Assembly: GCA_021234155.1 (NCBI GenBank) | Contig: JAJEKV010000021.1 | Location: 10,531,523 to 10,595,522 of the forward strand | Length of the DNA stretch: 64,000 nucleotides | Direction: 5' to 3' | Source: Isoetes taiwanensis | Lineage: Eukaryota > Streptophyta > Lycopodiopsida > Isoetales > Isoetaceae | In this document: one piece after another, positions 1-11,540 of the stretch | How the letters are laid out: every line of letters begins with the position of its first letter | Numbering within the stretch: position 1 is the stretch's first letter | Position numbers and translations under genes: made by a program | The notes under the pieces: model-generated | What the model was told of the DNA's origin: nothing | The model's input: the letters and a program-made list of their open reading frames with translations, nothing else | Database searches by the model: none

Positions 1-29
1 ATAATACCGAGTGCTCTGTTTCAATGTAG

Positions 30-586
30 GCAACAAATCTGGCGATTCGAGTACTATGAGCAATAGAGAAAATGAGGGCATAGAAGAAGGAGCTGAGGAA
101 AGGGGCCGATACGTGGGAGTGAGGCAGAGAAAATCTGGCAAATGGGTTGCAGAAATACGGGATCCGGCGCGAAAAAATCGAAGATGGCTAGGCAGCTTTA
201 AGACTGCAGAGGAGGCAGCTATGGCATATGATGCAGAGGCCAAAAGGATCAGGGGCAAGAAAGCCAAGCTGAATTTTTCTGAAGAACAGTTTCAAATGAA
301 TATCTTGATGATTCAAGAATCCAAAGCCTCACTACAGAGAGCAAACACAGATCAATCTGCTGGAAATACATTGTGCAATGCAGAGGATTCGTACCTGCAA
401 CCACACGTAGATCCGTCCACATTTTTTGATATGCATGAAAATTACATGCTAGATTTTCCTATAGATCAATACCATTCGTCTGATACAAATATCTACGAGG
501 ATGATGGACCATATGATCTGCACAACACTGTACAAATCTGGAATTTTGATGACATGCCATCACCAGCTGATCATGTGTCTATTTAA
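30..586 (+). CDS. AP2/ERF transcription factor, group VII-like, 3' exon (5' partial)
   Basis: The frame contains one complete AP2/ERF DNA-binding domain, from RYVGVRQR to AKLNF, with the WVAEIRD and WLGSF blocks that contact GCC-box or DRE DNA. The block [18 protein letters not shown] is most like group VII ERFs (RAP2.12/HRE, hypoxia response). The acidic tail ends with IWNFDDMPS, which resembles their C-terminal activation motif. A polypyrimidine run followed by TAG ending at base 29 looks like a 3' splice site, so the true start, possibly with the MC N-degron of this group, probably lies left of the window. If the gene is single-exon, the first ATG is at 56. The stop is TAA at 584-586. Fold assignment is firm; subgroup is inference from motif likeness. 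Confidence 0.85.
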
Positions 587-778
587 TAATGTTGAAATCA
601 GTGTTAAAGTTTTACAGAGAGGGCCTTCAATGCGTGTTATTGAAAAGCAAGAAGATTCTTCTGATTCTGACTACGTGTCATAGTCTCGTGTTCAACTTGA
701 TTTGCCTTGCTTGAATTATAGGCCCACATTTTAGATATTTGAACACTTGACAATGGCGGCGACCGTCAAGTACAAGTT

Positions 779-1150
779 GTTCTATTGGACCTTTTTTTTT
801 TTATTTACTCTCTTTCATTCCTTTCTTTTTCCGCCACCTGAGTAACTGTTAGGTTGTCATAACATATCAATTCATATATAATCGAGATATATTTCTTTTC
901 CGCCTAAAAATTTATCAATAGCAAAAATCAGTTGTTCTGTTGGACTTTTTTTATTTACTTTCATTCCTTTCCTTTTCCGCCACCTGAGTAACTGCTAGGT
1001 TGTCATAACATATCAATTCATATATAATCGACATCGACACGAGGTATAGGCCTATTTCTTTTCCGCCTGAAAATTTACCAATATTAGCAAAAATCAATTT
1101 ATACAAATCGAGATATATATTTTTTTCGCCTGGAAATTTACCAATAGCGA
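779..1150. repeat. Diverged tandem duplication, about 155-bp unit
   Basis: Two near copies start at about 779 and 934. Each runs from a TTCTRTTGGAC start through CCGCCACCTGAGTAACTG to ATATAATCGA and CCGCCT. A third partial copy starts near 1087. No coding frame is evident. From 1151 to 1560 I see nothing I can name, apart from a T-tract near 1361. Confidence 0.75.
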
Positions 1151-1559
1151 AAATGGGTGCTGTTCTTGCTGCGGAGCCACTAAGTCCGATGCTTTGTTCG
1201 GCAGATTTTAAGTAAAATCGGCTATGATAGAAGGTGTTTCTGGCCTCCGGAGCTCGCTATGTTGGCAGGTAAATATCTTCGTTAGTTTCCATTTCTGACC
1301 TAAAACGTCTTCTACCGCCTACTAACTCTAGCAGTACTCCATCGGTGTAAGCATCGCATTTTTTTTTTTTTTTGTCACAACAGAATGTATTCTGGCTATA
1401 TAGCCTGGTGTGCTTCCTATGCTTGTGACAAGAAGCCTTCGATCCCGTCTGATCAGCTCAGATATAAAGCCTCAAAACATATGAAGAGCTCATAAACAAC
1501 TAAATGATGCATACCATCCAAACAGAAGCCACATAATCTAACTAGATATACTGACTGAT

Positions 1560-2634
1560 GCTTTTAAGTGTGGCTACCTCTGCTACTAACTGTTTCATAA
1601 TATACATGCTGCTTTCTATCTTCCTTACTGCTCCGCAGGCGTTCTGTCTTTAAATGCTCCTTCATATACTGCACCATTTGTTCCTGATTGAAGTCAGAAG
1701 CATCTTCTTCTGCTAGGCTGCTCTCAGTTTTCCTCTTCTGTTGCTAATTTTAATCCAAATCATCACGCATATTATCAAAATGTTAACAGTGCCAATCCAA
1801 TTGTAAGGCCTATTACCGCATAATTCTTTGTCTTTCCATTTTGAACCATTTAGAAAGGCCATATGAGTGTTCTTACCTGATTGAAACGTTGTTTCTTACA
1901 GTTGCTACGTGATAGCAGGAGAGTGTAGAATTTATCAAGAAAAAGTAGCCTTGCAAGAACAGTTTGAGAGACAAAACTTCAAAATCCCCTGCAGAGCTTC
2001 AAGAAAGCTGTTAGAGATATAATTTATCCCTGCGACCTCAAGCATTCTTTGGGAAGTGGAAAAACAACGTAAGCCCTTTTCTTGTAATGCAATCTTGACT
2101 TGGATTACTATAATTTGCCAGAATTTTCGTCATGTGGATTTAGACAAGCGCATTGACTAGCAGTGGAGCACACACCATAAGATTCAGAGGGATTTGGAAG
2201 CTGACAGGTTGAGAAAATGTTGTAAGAAGCCCTCCATCTTTTTGAATTATCAAATTAGCTACAAAAATTCCATCTCTCTCTAGTCTCATGAATCTTCAGC
2301 ATGTTGTGAACATAGTAATCCAAATGCAGAGTCCTCATATGTCCAACTAGTGAGCTGCATCATTGGGTGGCAGGCTTGACTATCATTTCCACTGGAACTT
2401 GTATTATTTACTGCCTCCAAAAGTGCTCTAGACATATTGCACAGTAAAACTGCTTGGAATAAGCCGCAGGGAGGATTAGTGGCCTTTTCATTTCTACCCC
2501 AAAGGCTCCACATATTATATGGGTCATAAAACGTTTGACCATTTTGCTTTATGATCATTAAATTGTATCCAGAAGAAACATTCGAGGAGGAAAAGTTACT
2601 AGTTTCATTCCTAGGGTAAGGTTCTGCCCTAGAA
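1560..2634 (-). CDS. Possible multi-exon gene or gene relic of unknown function
   Basis: Three minus-strand stretches look like exons. At about 2286-2620 an open frame follows a plausible acceptor (TTCTTCTAG), is Ser/Asn-rich and ends SWTYEDSAFGLL...AEDS. At about 1870-1960 a short frame ends at a GTAAGAAC donor. At about 1560-1750 a charged segment contains KRKTESS, EEDASDF and KEHLKTERLR. The fragments are plausible plant exons, but I cannot join them with confidence and recognise no family. The alternative is unrelated open frames in spacer DNA. Confidence 0.25.
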
Positions 2635-2949
2635 GAATGACATTAGTAGGGTGCCCAAAGCTCTACATAGTGTATTATTTTGTGCTGTCATAGAGTACAA
2701 GGTTGCCTGTGTTAAGCGGCTCCATGGATGCTTTTTGTTGAGCTTATGGAGACCATGCTAGAGTTTGTTCGAGTCTAACAGCTCAAAAGTTCCATTTTTT
2801 ATGATGGAAAGCGTTGCTTTTGTTCTTACCAAATTTTCCCTGTTGACATCACTCATACCTGCATCCCAATGTTGGCACTCCATACCTGCATCCCAATCTT
2901 GCATCCCAATCTTGCCATCTCTAAATTTTGGCCCAACATTGTGATGGAT

Positions 2950-3350
2950 AAAGTTTACAGGCTAGATCCTTAGCCTGCCTAACAAATCCCAGCCCAGTGA
3001 GATTGTTTCATTCTACTTCTTTATTTTGGTTCTCCAAACAAATCCTAGTGAGAATCCCTCATTCTAGTTCTGTATTTTGGTTCCTCCATTGAGGATGTCC
3101 TTGCACTAGGGCACTTTGATATATTTTTGGCTTTGCAAAGGCCATTCCATTGTTGGGGTTAAAATACTCATTTAAATATGATTAAAGTATAGAGGCTAGA
3201 ACCTTCTTGCCTAACAAATCACATCACAGTGAGAATGTTCCCTGAGAATGTTCCCTTCTGGTTCTGACGATGTCCATTCACTAGGATGCACTTTGATATA
3301 TTTTTGGCTTAGCAAGGCCCTTCCATTTATAATTTGCCTTCCATTGTTCC
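2950..3350. repeat. Diverged tandem duplication in spacer
   Basis: Two related segments, about 2950-3150 and 3170-3350, share CCTAACAAATC, CAGTGAGA, GATGTCC, TGCACTAGG-like and ACTTTGATATATTTTTGGCTT in the same order. A shorter repeat of CATACCTGCATCCCAAT precedes them at 2857-2920. The rest of 2640-5980 is AT-rich spacer in which I see no supportable gene. Confidence 0.6.
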
Positions 3351-5389
3351 AGTAGGACACTCATGTCTAAGTTTAAACATGATTGAGTGCCATGTTAATA
3401 AATTTTGATTATAAACAACCGAATACATGGATTGGTGTAGCAAATTGAGCACAATATCACTACTAGAAAATTGCCCATCATCTTCATGGGCATTTCATAT
3501 GATTGTTTGCAAAAGTGGGATATAATGTGTGGGGTAGTAATGTGTTATATTGGAACATGCAAGATAGCCTTTAATGTGATTGTTCTCAAAAGTGACATAT
3601 TAATATTAGTTTGGAACATGCAAGATAGCCAATATATTCTATATTTTAAAGTATTTTTGTTTAACACGATGGAGCATACGCCAAAAATTTTTAAATTTGT
3701 TTTGACAATTTGGAAGTGTACGACTATTATTTTGACAGTTGTTGTAAGTTAATAAGGCATTGAACCTTGCTTTCAAATTCAAATAAGATTGCTGATAGAA
3801 TCGAATAGAATAATCTACTAACTAGAATAATCTACTAACTGTATTATCAAGACATTAGCGCGTAGAATAGACAGAGCAATTGGTTGTCTATATTATTTGA
3901 TGCAACCTTGCTTGTAGAACAAATGTCCTAAGCTTATGCTTCACAAAAACAAAGGTACATGCATCTATATTGTCTGCTACACTAGACACCCTACCTTCAT
4001 ATTTGTGAGAAAACAATAAGTTTGCAGCATATTTTCTCATTCATAGATCATGACACACTTGAATAGTTCTCTTTGCAACTCCCATTATAATAAGACTTTG
4101 ACCACAATAAAGCTTTCCATTTGCATTTGTGGTAATGCATAATAGGTTGTTCACGTATCATTCCCCCAAAGCATTCTTAAAGCACCTTACCCACTTATGG
4201 TGACAATTGCAAATGCTCTTATGCTGCCAAAACTCCCCATTGCATAAGGACTCTTCTCATCAAAGTGGAAGGGCCTGATGCATTAGAGGCTATTCCATCT
4301 ATTTGTTTTTAAATTATTGCTTATAAATTTCACTACAATGCTTCCATCATTTACAAAGAACTAAACCACATTTCTTAAGAACACAAACTTGAGCATGTAT
4401 ATATTGCCAATCAAATCTCCATTTAAAAAGCTGTTTACAACACTCTTAAAAGTTCGCAAATCCTATTGATCACGTTGAATCTTTGGCCATTATACAACAA
4501 GACACCTCATCGCCCTTCCTTTCAAAGTAAATAAAGTTCAAATTTGAAAAATGAGGAAAATTGAGGATGGAAATGAGGGCTTGATAGGTTGATAAAAGTT
4601 CATATGTGCATAGGTTGAGGGTTCATGGGGTGGATCTTGAAACTTGATATAGAATTGATAATATAGACTTGGATCATTGCTAGGAAAAGAATTGCTAAGC
4701 TTAAAGATTTACCCCTTGATACCATTAAAATCCGTAGTATGATGATGTAAATACAATGATTGAGAAAATATGGAGAGGTTGAACAATAAAAGATGTGGCT
4801 ACTTGAATACCATTGGTTACAACAAAAGAAACAATATGTTGATGCATCGAGGGGTTCTACCAACGAGCTAATAGTAGAAGGGTGTATGATTGTAATGTAC
4901 CTCATTAAAATTCAAATGAATAGAATAGAACAAACTAATGATTAGTTTGAAATGGTATCAAACTAATGTGCAAGCAACAGGGCACTCGAATTTGTGATGA
5001 ATGTATCCTTGAGCAAATGCTACATTTAAGTTGTATTGTCGTATATGTCCGTTGTGAGTGCATAAGAATTAGATGTATTTGGTTCAATGTAATGAACAGT
5101 TTGAGGTTATTCTAGGACAAATTTTCTAGTCATGTGCCATCCAAATGGATATGCACTTGGCAATGGTCTTAGGAGGAAGAGGAGTTTAACGACTAAGCTT
5201 GTCAAAGTTAAAGTTAAAAGCTATATTGATAGAGTTAAGGTGGAGGTCAAAAGCTAGATTATACGCTATATCTAACACTTTTCCAACTGGTCGACAGGAA
5301 GATAAAACTAAATTGTAGTATACTGTGTCCTTCTCATTTACTTTTGATGTTGTTTTATGGTGTAATTGGTTATCACATTAGTTTTACAC

Positions 5390-5555
5390 ATTAAAGATCT
5401 CTAGTCCTGCCTTGGATGAAACCATAATAGTTTTACGCATTAAAGGTCTCTAGCTCGAACTTGGATGAAACCATAATATTTTAACCACTATTTTTTTCCC
5501 ATTACTTGGATGCAACCATAATATTTCAAGCATATTTTTTCCCCATTACTTGTTA
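5390..5555. repeat. Short tandem repeats of a GGATGAAACCATAATA-type unit
   Basis: The string CTTGGATG(A/C)AACCATAATA occurs three times at about 5412, 5459 and 5507. Intervening segments of the type TTTTACRCATTAAAG and CCCATTACTTG are also repeated. Noncoding. Confidence 0.5.
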
Positions 5556-5984
5556 GTTATTGAATACAAATGATTTTGCGGATGATAAAGATTAAATTAA
5601 ATCACATCAATCTATTATTTTATGCAGGTATCACAATCCTACTCATATGGGTAAAATAGAGTTACTCTCACGTTGCATATCTGTGACACTAGGTTCCGGT
5701 TCCTTTTTTGGTGTACTTGAGCCATGTATTCTCAAAGACCCTCAATGTATTAGCCTTCAAGCACAATGACCAACTACACGACAAAACAATGTACAAAATA
5801 GCATTGCTCATTTTTATAGCCAAGTAGGCCGATGTGTTTGCGTAGAAACTACAATCGCAGTAGCAAGAGATGTTGATTTAGTTTTGAGTAGATCCATACT
5901 TGTCAATTATCTCCAAAATGTAAGTGAGCTGTTAAAGTCCATCTGCCAAGTCAATTTAATAGACGCAGAGGGTGAATAAAACTA

Positions 5985-6106
5985 AGAATACATGAAGCCA
6001 AAAGTATTGAGATCGATGGTTAAAAAATAATGTATACATGAAACAAGGGGATAAAATTTGAAGAATACATGAAACCAAAAAAACTGAGATCGATGGTTCA
6101 AAAGTA
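5985..6106. repeat. Direct duplication, about 77-bp spacing
   Basis: GAATACATGAARCCAAAA followed by TGAGATCGATGGTT occurs at about 5986 and again at about 6063. The copies differ by a few substitutions. Confidence 0.6.
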
Positions 6107-6389
6107 CTATATACACCATAGACCTACCCTTGACCTGCAAATCTAGAGAATATCCTATCTCCACATATTATACCATGAAACAAGGGTTGCCCCTTCTAGC
6201 AACCCAAAAATGACAAAATGTGAGAAAGGATATGAATATTGTATGTTTTACTTTTATGTAGACAATTGGAGAAAAGAGGAAAGAAATCTTTTTAAGTGAC
6301 CTTTGAAAAAATAGATAGTGATGAACTCGTGTGCGTGGGAATGGTTGCAAGATATGTTGAGAGAAGTTACTAAAAAAAATACTTGGAGT

Positions 6390-6760
6390 GGTAAAATTGG
6401 CAAAAGAATAGAGTGCATTTTTATCATCTATTGAAACTAATTGGCCTATGGGACATAAACAAAAAGAACAAAATGTATACTGTCCAGATTAAAAAAACCC
6501 CCACCCTGAGGGGTTTTCGAGGGAAAAGCCTTATCAGTAATAAGTTACGCTGACAAACTATACAATGAAAATTAGCGTAGAATTTAATACCGTGTCCAAG
6601 AACATATTTGAGTGCAGCATATCTATGACCTCTTGAAGATATGATCCCAGTAAACCCACAAAGGCCGTGTGTAATAGCACATGTAGAAGTTGGTTAGGTG
6701 GGATTAACTGAATATACCGTGGCCAGATATGATCGAATGCTAAAATGCATGGCATTCATC
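6390..6760 (-). repeat. Dispersed LINE/SINE-like repeat, copy 1
   Basis: This segment is related to 26122-26400. Both copies share, on the minus strand, a short frame with LGSYLQEV(I/M)DM, then a stretch TTTTCCCTCGAAAACCC with a G/C-rich stem, then a 3' end TCCCATAGGCC...GATAAAAA. The order of an ORF end, a structured 3' UTR and an A-rich end suggests a non-LTR retroelement 3' end, but this class assignment is inference. The copies are old, with many substitutions. From 6760 to 8240 I see no supportable gene. Confidence 0.5.
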
Positions 6761-8245
6761 CTCAATGGCTCATGTTGGCAACACTAACAAATCCTGTCCT
6801 CACGTGCTTTCCGAGTCCATCTGCCTATCTCAATACAAAGGCGATGCATATCCATGCGAATGGAAGCTATCAATTTGCACTTTTTTAGGGTCAAATGTGC
6901 ATGCAATAATGCTGTGGACCTCATGTGAGCATGGGATTGATCTGTTCCTGGTAGTGTGTCGTCTAGCCTATGCCAGAGCATCTGTAATCCAGAGTTTGCT
7001 AAGGAAGCAGGCATCAAGGTGTTGCCTTTGCCTCAAGTAATGGTGATCAATGAAATTGATAGCTTTGATGTAAAGAGAAACAAATTTATTACAATAAAAA
7101 ATTACAATAGTAATGAGCCAGGTTTCTTTTATTCAAAGTTTGGAGTTATAACAGCCCTGTTCCGACAAGATCTTGATGCTCAAGAATTTATCCAACTAAA
7201 TTTGCAAAAACTCATTTAGAAAAAAAAAATAGAACCATCTATCATTTGCATGCCATTACTTCCATGTATTTACTTATATGCTTTTTGGAGCTCTCCTATT
7301 CTCTGTCTATTCACCGTAGTTGCATCATCGCTCCTTTCCTTTTTGCCCCTGCTTCTGGGAGAGATCGAAAATAGCAGTATGTCTAACTAGTAAAAATATC
7401 GCTTGGTATTTGATGCTAACAGTAAAAATATATCTTAGTGAATTTTCTAGTTTATTCTGCTAGAAAATTTTTTATTTTCTTGCCGAAAATTTTTAGGATG
7501 ACCAAAATTTAATAGCAGGCGACGGATTTTTAGGGGAGAAACTCCCCTATTTTTGAACCATGCCCCTGAGGGCTTTTACTGAGATTCAATTGATTTTATC
7601 TGGATTCAATCTAAATAACATCAACTGACATTGTTTTTCTTGTATGCGGAATGGGCATCTAAAGTCTTAAATTAGCAACTATGGTGTGTCTCCCCACCCA
7701 ACCAAATGATTGATGACGAATCCAAAGAGTATAGTTGATGACAAATACAAGGATCACATCTGCAGCCTGAAGGGATGGAAGGAGAAGCCATTGATTAAGT
7801 AAGAAAGTACAAGAGAAAGCACAAAAAGAAGCATAATGTGTTTTCAAAATTAACATTTCATGCATTTTGAACGTGTTTCATGAACTTGAATTTCGTGCAC
7901 TTTTGAACCTTATCCTCCCCTGCCCCAATACATAAAAGATGCAATCAACAATACTACAACGATTACAAACTATAAACGTTATTGCGGCAATGGGTAGAGA
8001 AACCTTGTCACTTTATAAAACATTTATAATGCAATCGATCCGAGCCATTGGATATCTATTTATGTATTTGTATTTCACTTCGTCGGTTATGGGCATCTTC
8101 TAACAACAGCATTCCTTATTGCCTTCGGTTCGCTCCCTTCCCTTCCTTATATTTTTCTGGTCATTTTTGTTGACATTACTACTGGTATGATTGTTTTAAT
8201 TTATTTTTTGGTAACTGTTGGTTATTATTATTCTTCAAATGCTAG

Positions 8246-8370
8246 GTGATGCTATATTTTCCACCTGTTGGGTGACGGTATTGGTATTCTACCCGCGGGG
8301 TGATGCTATTGTTATTCCACCTGCTAGGTGATGCTATTGTTTTTCCACCTGCTAGGTGATGCTATTGTTT
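8246..8370. repeat. Tandem repeat, about 28-bp unit (GGTGATGCTATTGTTTTTCC)
   Basis: About five degenerate units of GGTGATGCTATTGTTNTTCC followed by ACCTGCTA lie head to tail and run directly into the foldback element at 8368. A related but more decayed array is at 11396-11540, so this is a dispersed repeat family rather than a one-off expansion. Confidence 0.75.
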
Positions 8371-8853
8371 TTTAGTTAACACAAACCATTAACACACAAC
8401 TACCATTAACATTATTAACACAAACCATTGCATTTGACACATTTAAATTAAAATCCCCCTTAAACCCCCTTTGGTTTGGGTGCATATTCACACGGGGGGT
8501 TAACGTAGGGCAGCGAGAGCCCCAAAAAATTTACAATACATGTACAAAATTAACACCATTAAGTACATTCTCTCAAACCTTATAGTATTTTGCAAATCTT
8601 AATATACAGTATACAAAAACTTGTACATGCATACCCCACAAACGAGGATCGCTATGTACGGTCCAGATCTTGGAATAAAGGGCAAATATGCCCATCCGAC
8701 AGCTCTCGTTGCCCGGAGTAACCCCCCGTGTGAATATGCACCCAAACCAAAGGGGGTTTAAGGGGGATTTTAATTTAAATGTGTCAAATGCAATGGTTTG
8801 TGTTAATAATGTTACTGGTAGTTGTGTGTTAATGGTTTGTGTTAACTAAAAAA
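8368..8853. mobile_element. Foldback MITE with terminal inverted repeats of about 150 bp
   Basis: The left arm (about 8368-8521) and right arm (about 8702-8853) are near-perfect reverse complements. Each begins with an AGTTAACACAAACC-type end and passes through a run of AAACCCCC and TGGTTTGGGTGCATATTC. About 180 bp of unrelated loop separates them. A TA dinucleotide sits just outside GTTAACAC at both ends (TA/GTTAAC...GTTAAC/TA), compatible with a Tc1/mariner-type duplication, although T-rich and A-rich flanks make this uncertain. No coding capacity. A transcript would form a very long hairpin. Confidence 0.8.
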
Positions 8854-8880
8854 TTTTTTGGCCCCTTCGGGGCCTTAAGG

Positions 8881-8982
8881 ATGGTGTAGGGGTGCATGTA
8901 ATATTGTGCATGGAGTTTCCTTAGTGCATGTAATATTGTACATATAATATCTGTGCATGGAGATTCCTTAGTGCATATGAAT
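8881..8982. repeat. Short direct duplication in spacer
   Basis: GTGCATGTAATATTGT and GTGCATGGAGWTTCCTTAGTGCAT each occur twice within about 100 bp. The rest of 8854-9640 shows no gene I can support. Confidence 0.5.
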
Positions 8983-9644
8983 CATAATAGAAAATGGTAG
9001 TAGAGCTAAAAACAAGCTATTACATTCGAAGTCCTAATATTAAGTGTGACATAATACCATGATAGATAATAGACAAATGGTAACACATTTAAAAGACAGA
9101 AAACATTAGTTCAACACCAAATCTGAAAGGAACAAGTCCAGCAACAAAATTAAGAATTTAGAAACATGCTAACAATGACAAGACGACCATCATGGAAATT
9201 TCTGTTTCTGTAAATTTTTTTGCCTATAAAATGAACCACCCGGGAAGTCAAATCACAATAACTGATACCTACCTTCTTCAAGCTACATATACTGGATACA
9301 ATTGGTTACCCAAGACAATATGTACTAAGAATACCGCTTGGAAAACAAACCATCTTCATAGCTTTGATGGCTTTGCACATAAGCTTGTACTTCCCACAAG
9401 AAATGCTTCAGTCTCTTCCTGACATAAATATAGTTATTCACTTACTGAGAGCAGCAGTTGCAGAAGCCACCATTTTAAACACAGTTCTAACATTCTGTAC
9501 AAATTTGCCATTTAGACATAATTAGTCATACTCGTTCGTTTGCTCTCCTAGCCATTTCAGAACTTGTATTGTAACCCATGAACTAGAACCAGCAACCTCC
9601 TTGCATGAACTGGAAGCTCTGGTCGCCAGAAATGAGAGCCTCAC

Positions 9645-10036
9645 CAAATTTGCTCAATATTGAAGACCCCAAACATGGAATCATCTAAGACTGCATTTAA
9701 AGCAGCTCCAGCTACATCATCGACACTCACTGGAGATGTAAGAAGCAAATCAGAACCTGGCAAAGAATTTAATGGCTTCACATATTTCTCCACGGTCAAA
9801 AGAAAACTTTCTAAAGGTGGACCGATGACATCTAGGGCACATCCACACCATTCACTCGTCTCTTTCCATATATAAATCCAGATCGGAGAAACAGCTTTTG
9901 TTACTAAAATGCATGGTATTTGTATGGTAGACAAGTGCAAAAAATTACCAGTATTTGGGAACTTTGACAGTACACTCTGTTCTGCTCGACTAAGATGTTG
10001 CATATTCTGCCCCATTTTGAGGAATCAAAGGGATAC
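9645..10036 (-). pseudogene. Atypical SDR / NAD(P)-binding Rossmann protein, two 3' exons with a frameshift
   Basis: Minus-strand exon 9949-10036 encodes RAEQSVLSKFPNTG and ends at a GT donor. The next exon, ending near 9645 at GTGAGG, encodes a segment with VDDVAGAALNAVLDDSMFG and FNIEQI. This layout matches the C-terminal half of plant mitochondrial or chloroplast NAD(P)-binding Rossmann-fold proteins of the At5g10730/At5g15910 type, where LRPGFIYGKR is followed by a VDD...AALNAV block. The FIYGKRRVNGVDVP part and the following LDVIGPP part lie in different frames, so one base appears lost near 9834-9838. The N-terminal dinucleotide-binding exons are not visible. I infer a truncated, frameshifted gene copy. 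A sequencing error is the alternative for the frameshift alone. Confidence 0.7.
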
Positions 10037-10421
10037 CTGTTAAACAGAAAACACTTCAATAAGCAGTAGTTTGGTTTATAACAAAGCATTCAAAGGAAAG
10101 CCAAAATTGTCCAAGTTTGCCTAAGAATTTATAATGATTACTGATTTTAACCCGTAATTATCTACCCAAAATGGCATATGCAGCCAATTGAAGTTAGCCA
10201 AAGATGATGTTCAAATCATCTAATCAACAGAATCTTCAGATTGCAGATAAAGATTATCCTCGCCCAAAGTAGTCTATGCCATTTACTTTCTCCCCATGTA
10301 TGTTCTTTTGCTTGAATCTATGTTCTACTCTTGTCTGACATTTCTTGTAATCATCACTGCATGTGACCAACACACTAAAGAATGTCTAAACGAAAGGCAT
10401 GATAAACGAAAGGCATGTAAC

Positions 10422-10498
10422 AGTCTTGCAAAGCATATGGAGGAGATTAGCATGGTCCTGCACAAGGATAATACACCAAACTATGAAATCGTCCAAAT
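10422..10498 (+). pseudogene. U6 snRNA pseudogene
   Basis: The stretch GAGGAGATTAGCATGG, then CCTGCACAAGGAT and ATCGTCCAAAT, follows U6 spliceosomal RNA order: the GAGAAGATTAGCATGG core, CTGCGCAAGGATGACACGC, then AAATGGTCCAAAT. The catalytic AGATTAGCATGG block is intact, but ACAGAG is changed, several bases are lost, and the 5' stem-loop is not recognisable. No TATA plus USE pair is seen upstream and no clean T-tract follows, so this is a dead copy. Confidence 0.7.
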
Positions 10499-11395
10499 CA
10501 AGGGGTGGCCCTGCTGGCAACACCAATAAACCTTATAATCTAAGGCAGCACCAGCAGCCATGCATAATCATTATAAACTTGAAAAATGGAGGGCATGAAA
10601 TTATAGAGAGCCGAACCCATCATCCGAAGGTACTAACGCCAGAAATGCTAGATTGGAGAGTATACTGATGACGAGGTGGTTATATGATACAACATTGTCT
10701 GGGCAAGCAATGGCAATCAGAAAACCCTGGAAGGGAAACCGTGGAAGAGAAACCGTGGAAGCCAGACATGTGACTTGCTAAAAACGGCCGATGGGTAAGT
10801 AACAGATTGCATGAAAATGAATGTGGCCTGACTGTAACCCGGAAGGAAAATGGCTGACCTGTGCGGCATCTGTTCTGTAAGCACGAAACTTAATAAAATG
10901 TTGATGCTGGTTGCCGATTTCTACATATAGTTCGTTGCTAGTCATATCCAAGATATCCAAGTTTAAATTCAGTGTAAATTACCAAGCACCATGTATCTCT
11001 CCTGTATAACTCAATAACGGTAGAGCTCTTGCCTTAAATCCACGACTCCTGCAATCTGATGACCCTAACCAGAATCCTCCATTGGAAATCACGGTCCTCC
11101 TAATAATACAAATTAAACCTAAATTCCCCTCAGTCCCAAACCCTAAAGTTGAATGCCTCGTTGCTTGCATGGCGTTTATGAAATTAAATTAATTAATTTT
11201 TTAAAGAATACAAACATGCAAGGCAAAACCATTGCAAAACTATAGATAAAATGCCATTCAAATATGAGAATCCAGTGCGCACTCTAGATATACTGATTAG
11301 TATGCCTCGTGCAATACGCCTATGAAATCATATGAAAACCATACCAAAAAGCGTATAAAATCACAAAAAAAACCCCCTGTTATAATGCTAGATAT

Positions 11396-11540
11396 TGGGT
11401 GATTCTCATTTCTTCTCCACTCGCTGGGTGATACGTTTTGGGTGATGCGAATTATTTTCCACTCGCTAGGTGATATTATATATTTTCTATCCGTTGGGTG
11501 GTGCTGTTTTTTCTGTTTCCACCTATAGCTGATGCTTTTC
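11396..11540. repeat. Degenerate tandem repeat related to the 8246-8370 array
   Basis: Units of the type GGTGATNCNNATTNTTTTCC followed by ACTCGCTG repeat four to five times with heavy divergence. A CCTT microsatellite follows at about 11683-11703. I see no gene in 10500-13150. A segment at 11730-11825 (TTGTGCCTATGGTC...GAATGA) recurs loosely at 12663-12745. Confidence 0.55.

Noticed and set aside
4600-4905. Possible copia-type relic or minus-strand ORF
   Set aside because: No RT, integrase or RNase H motif could be confirmed in any frame; the open frame is short and AT-driven.
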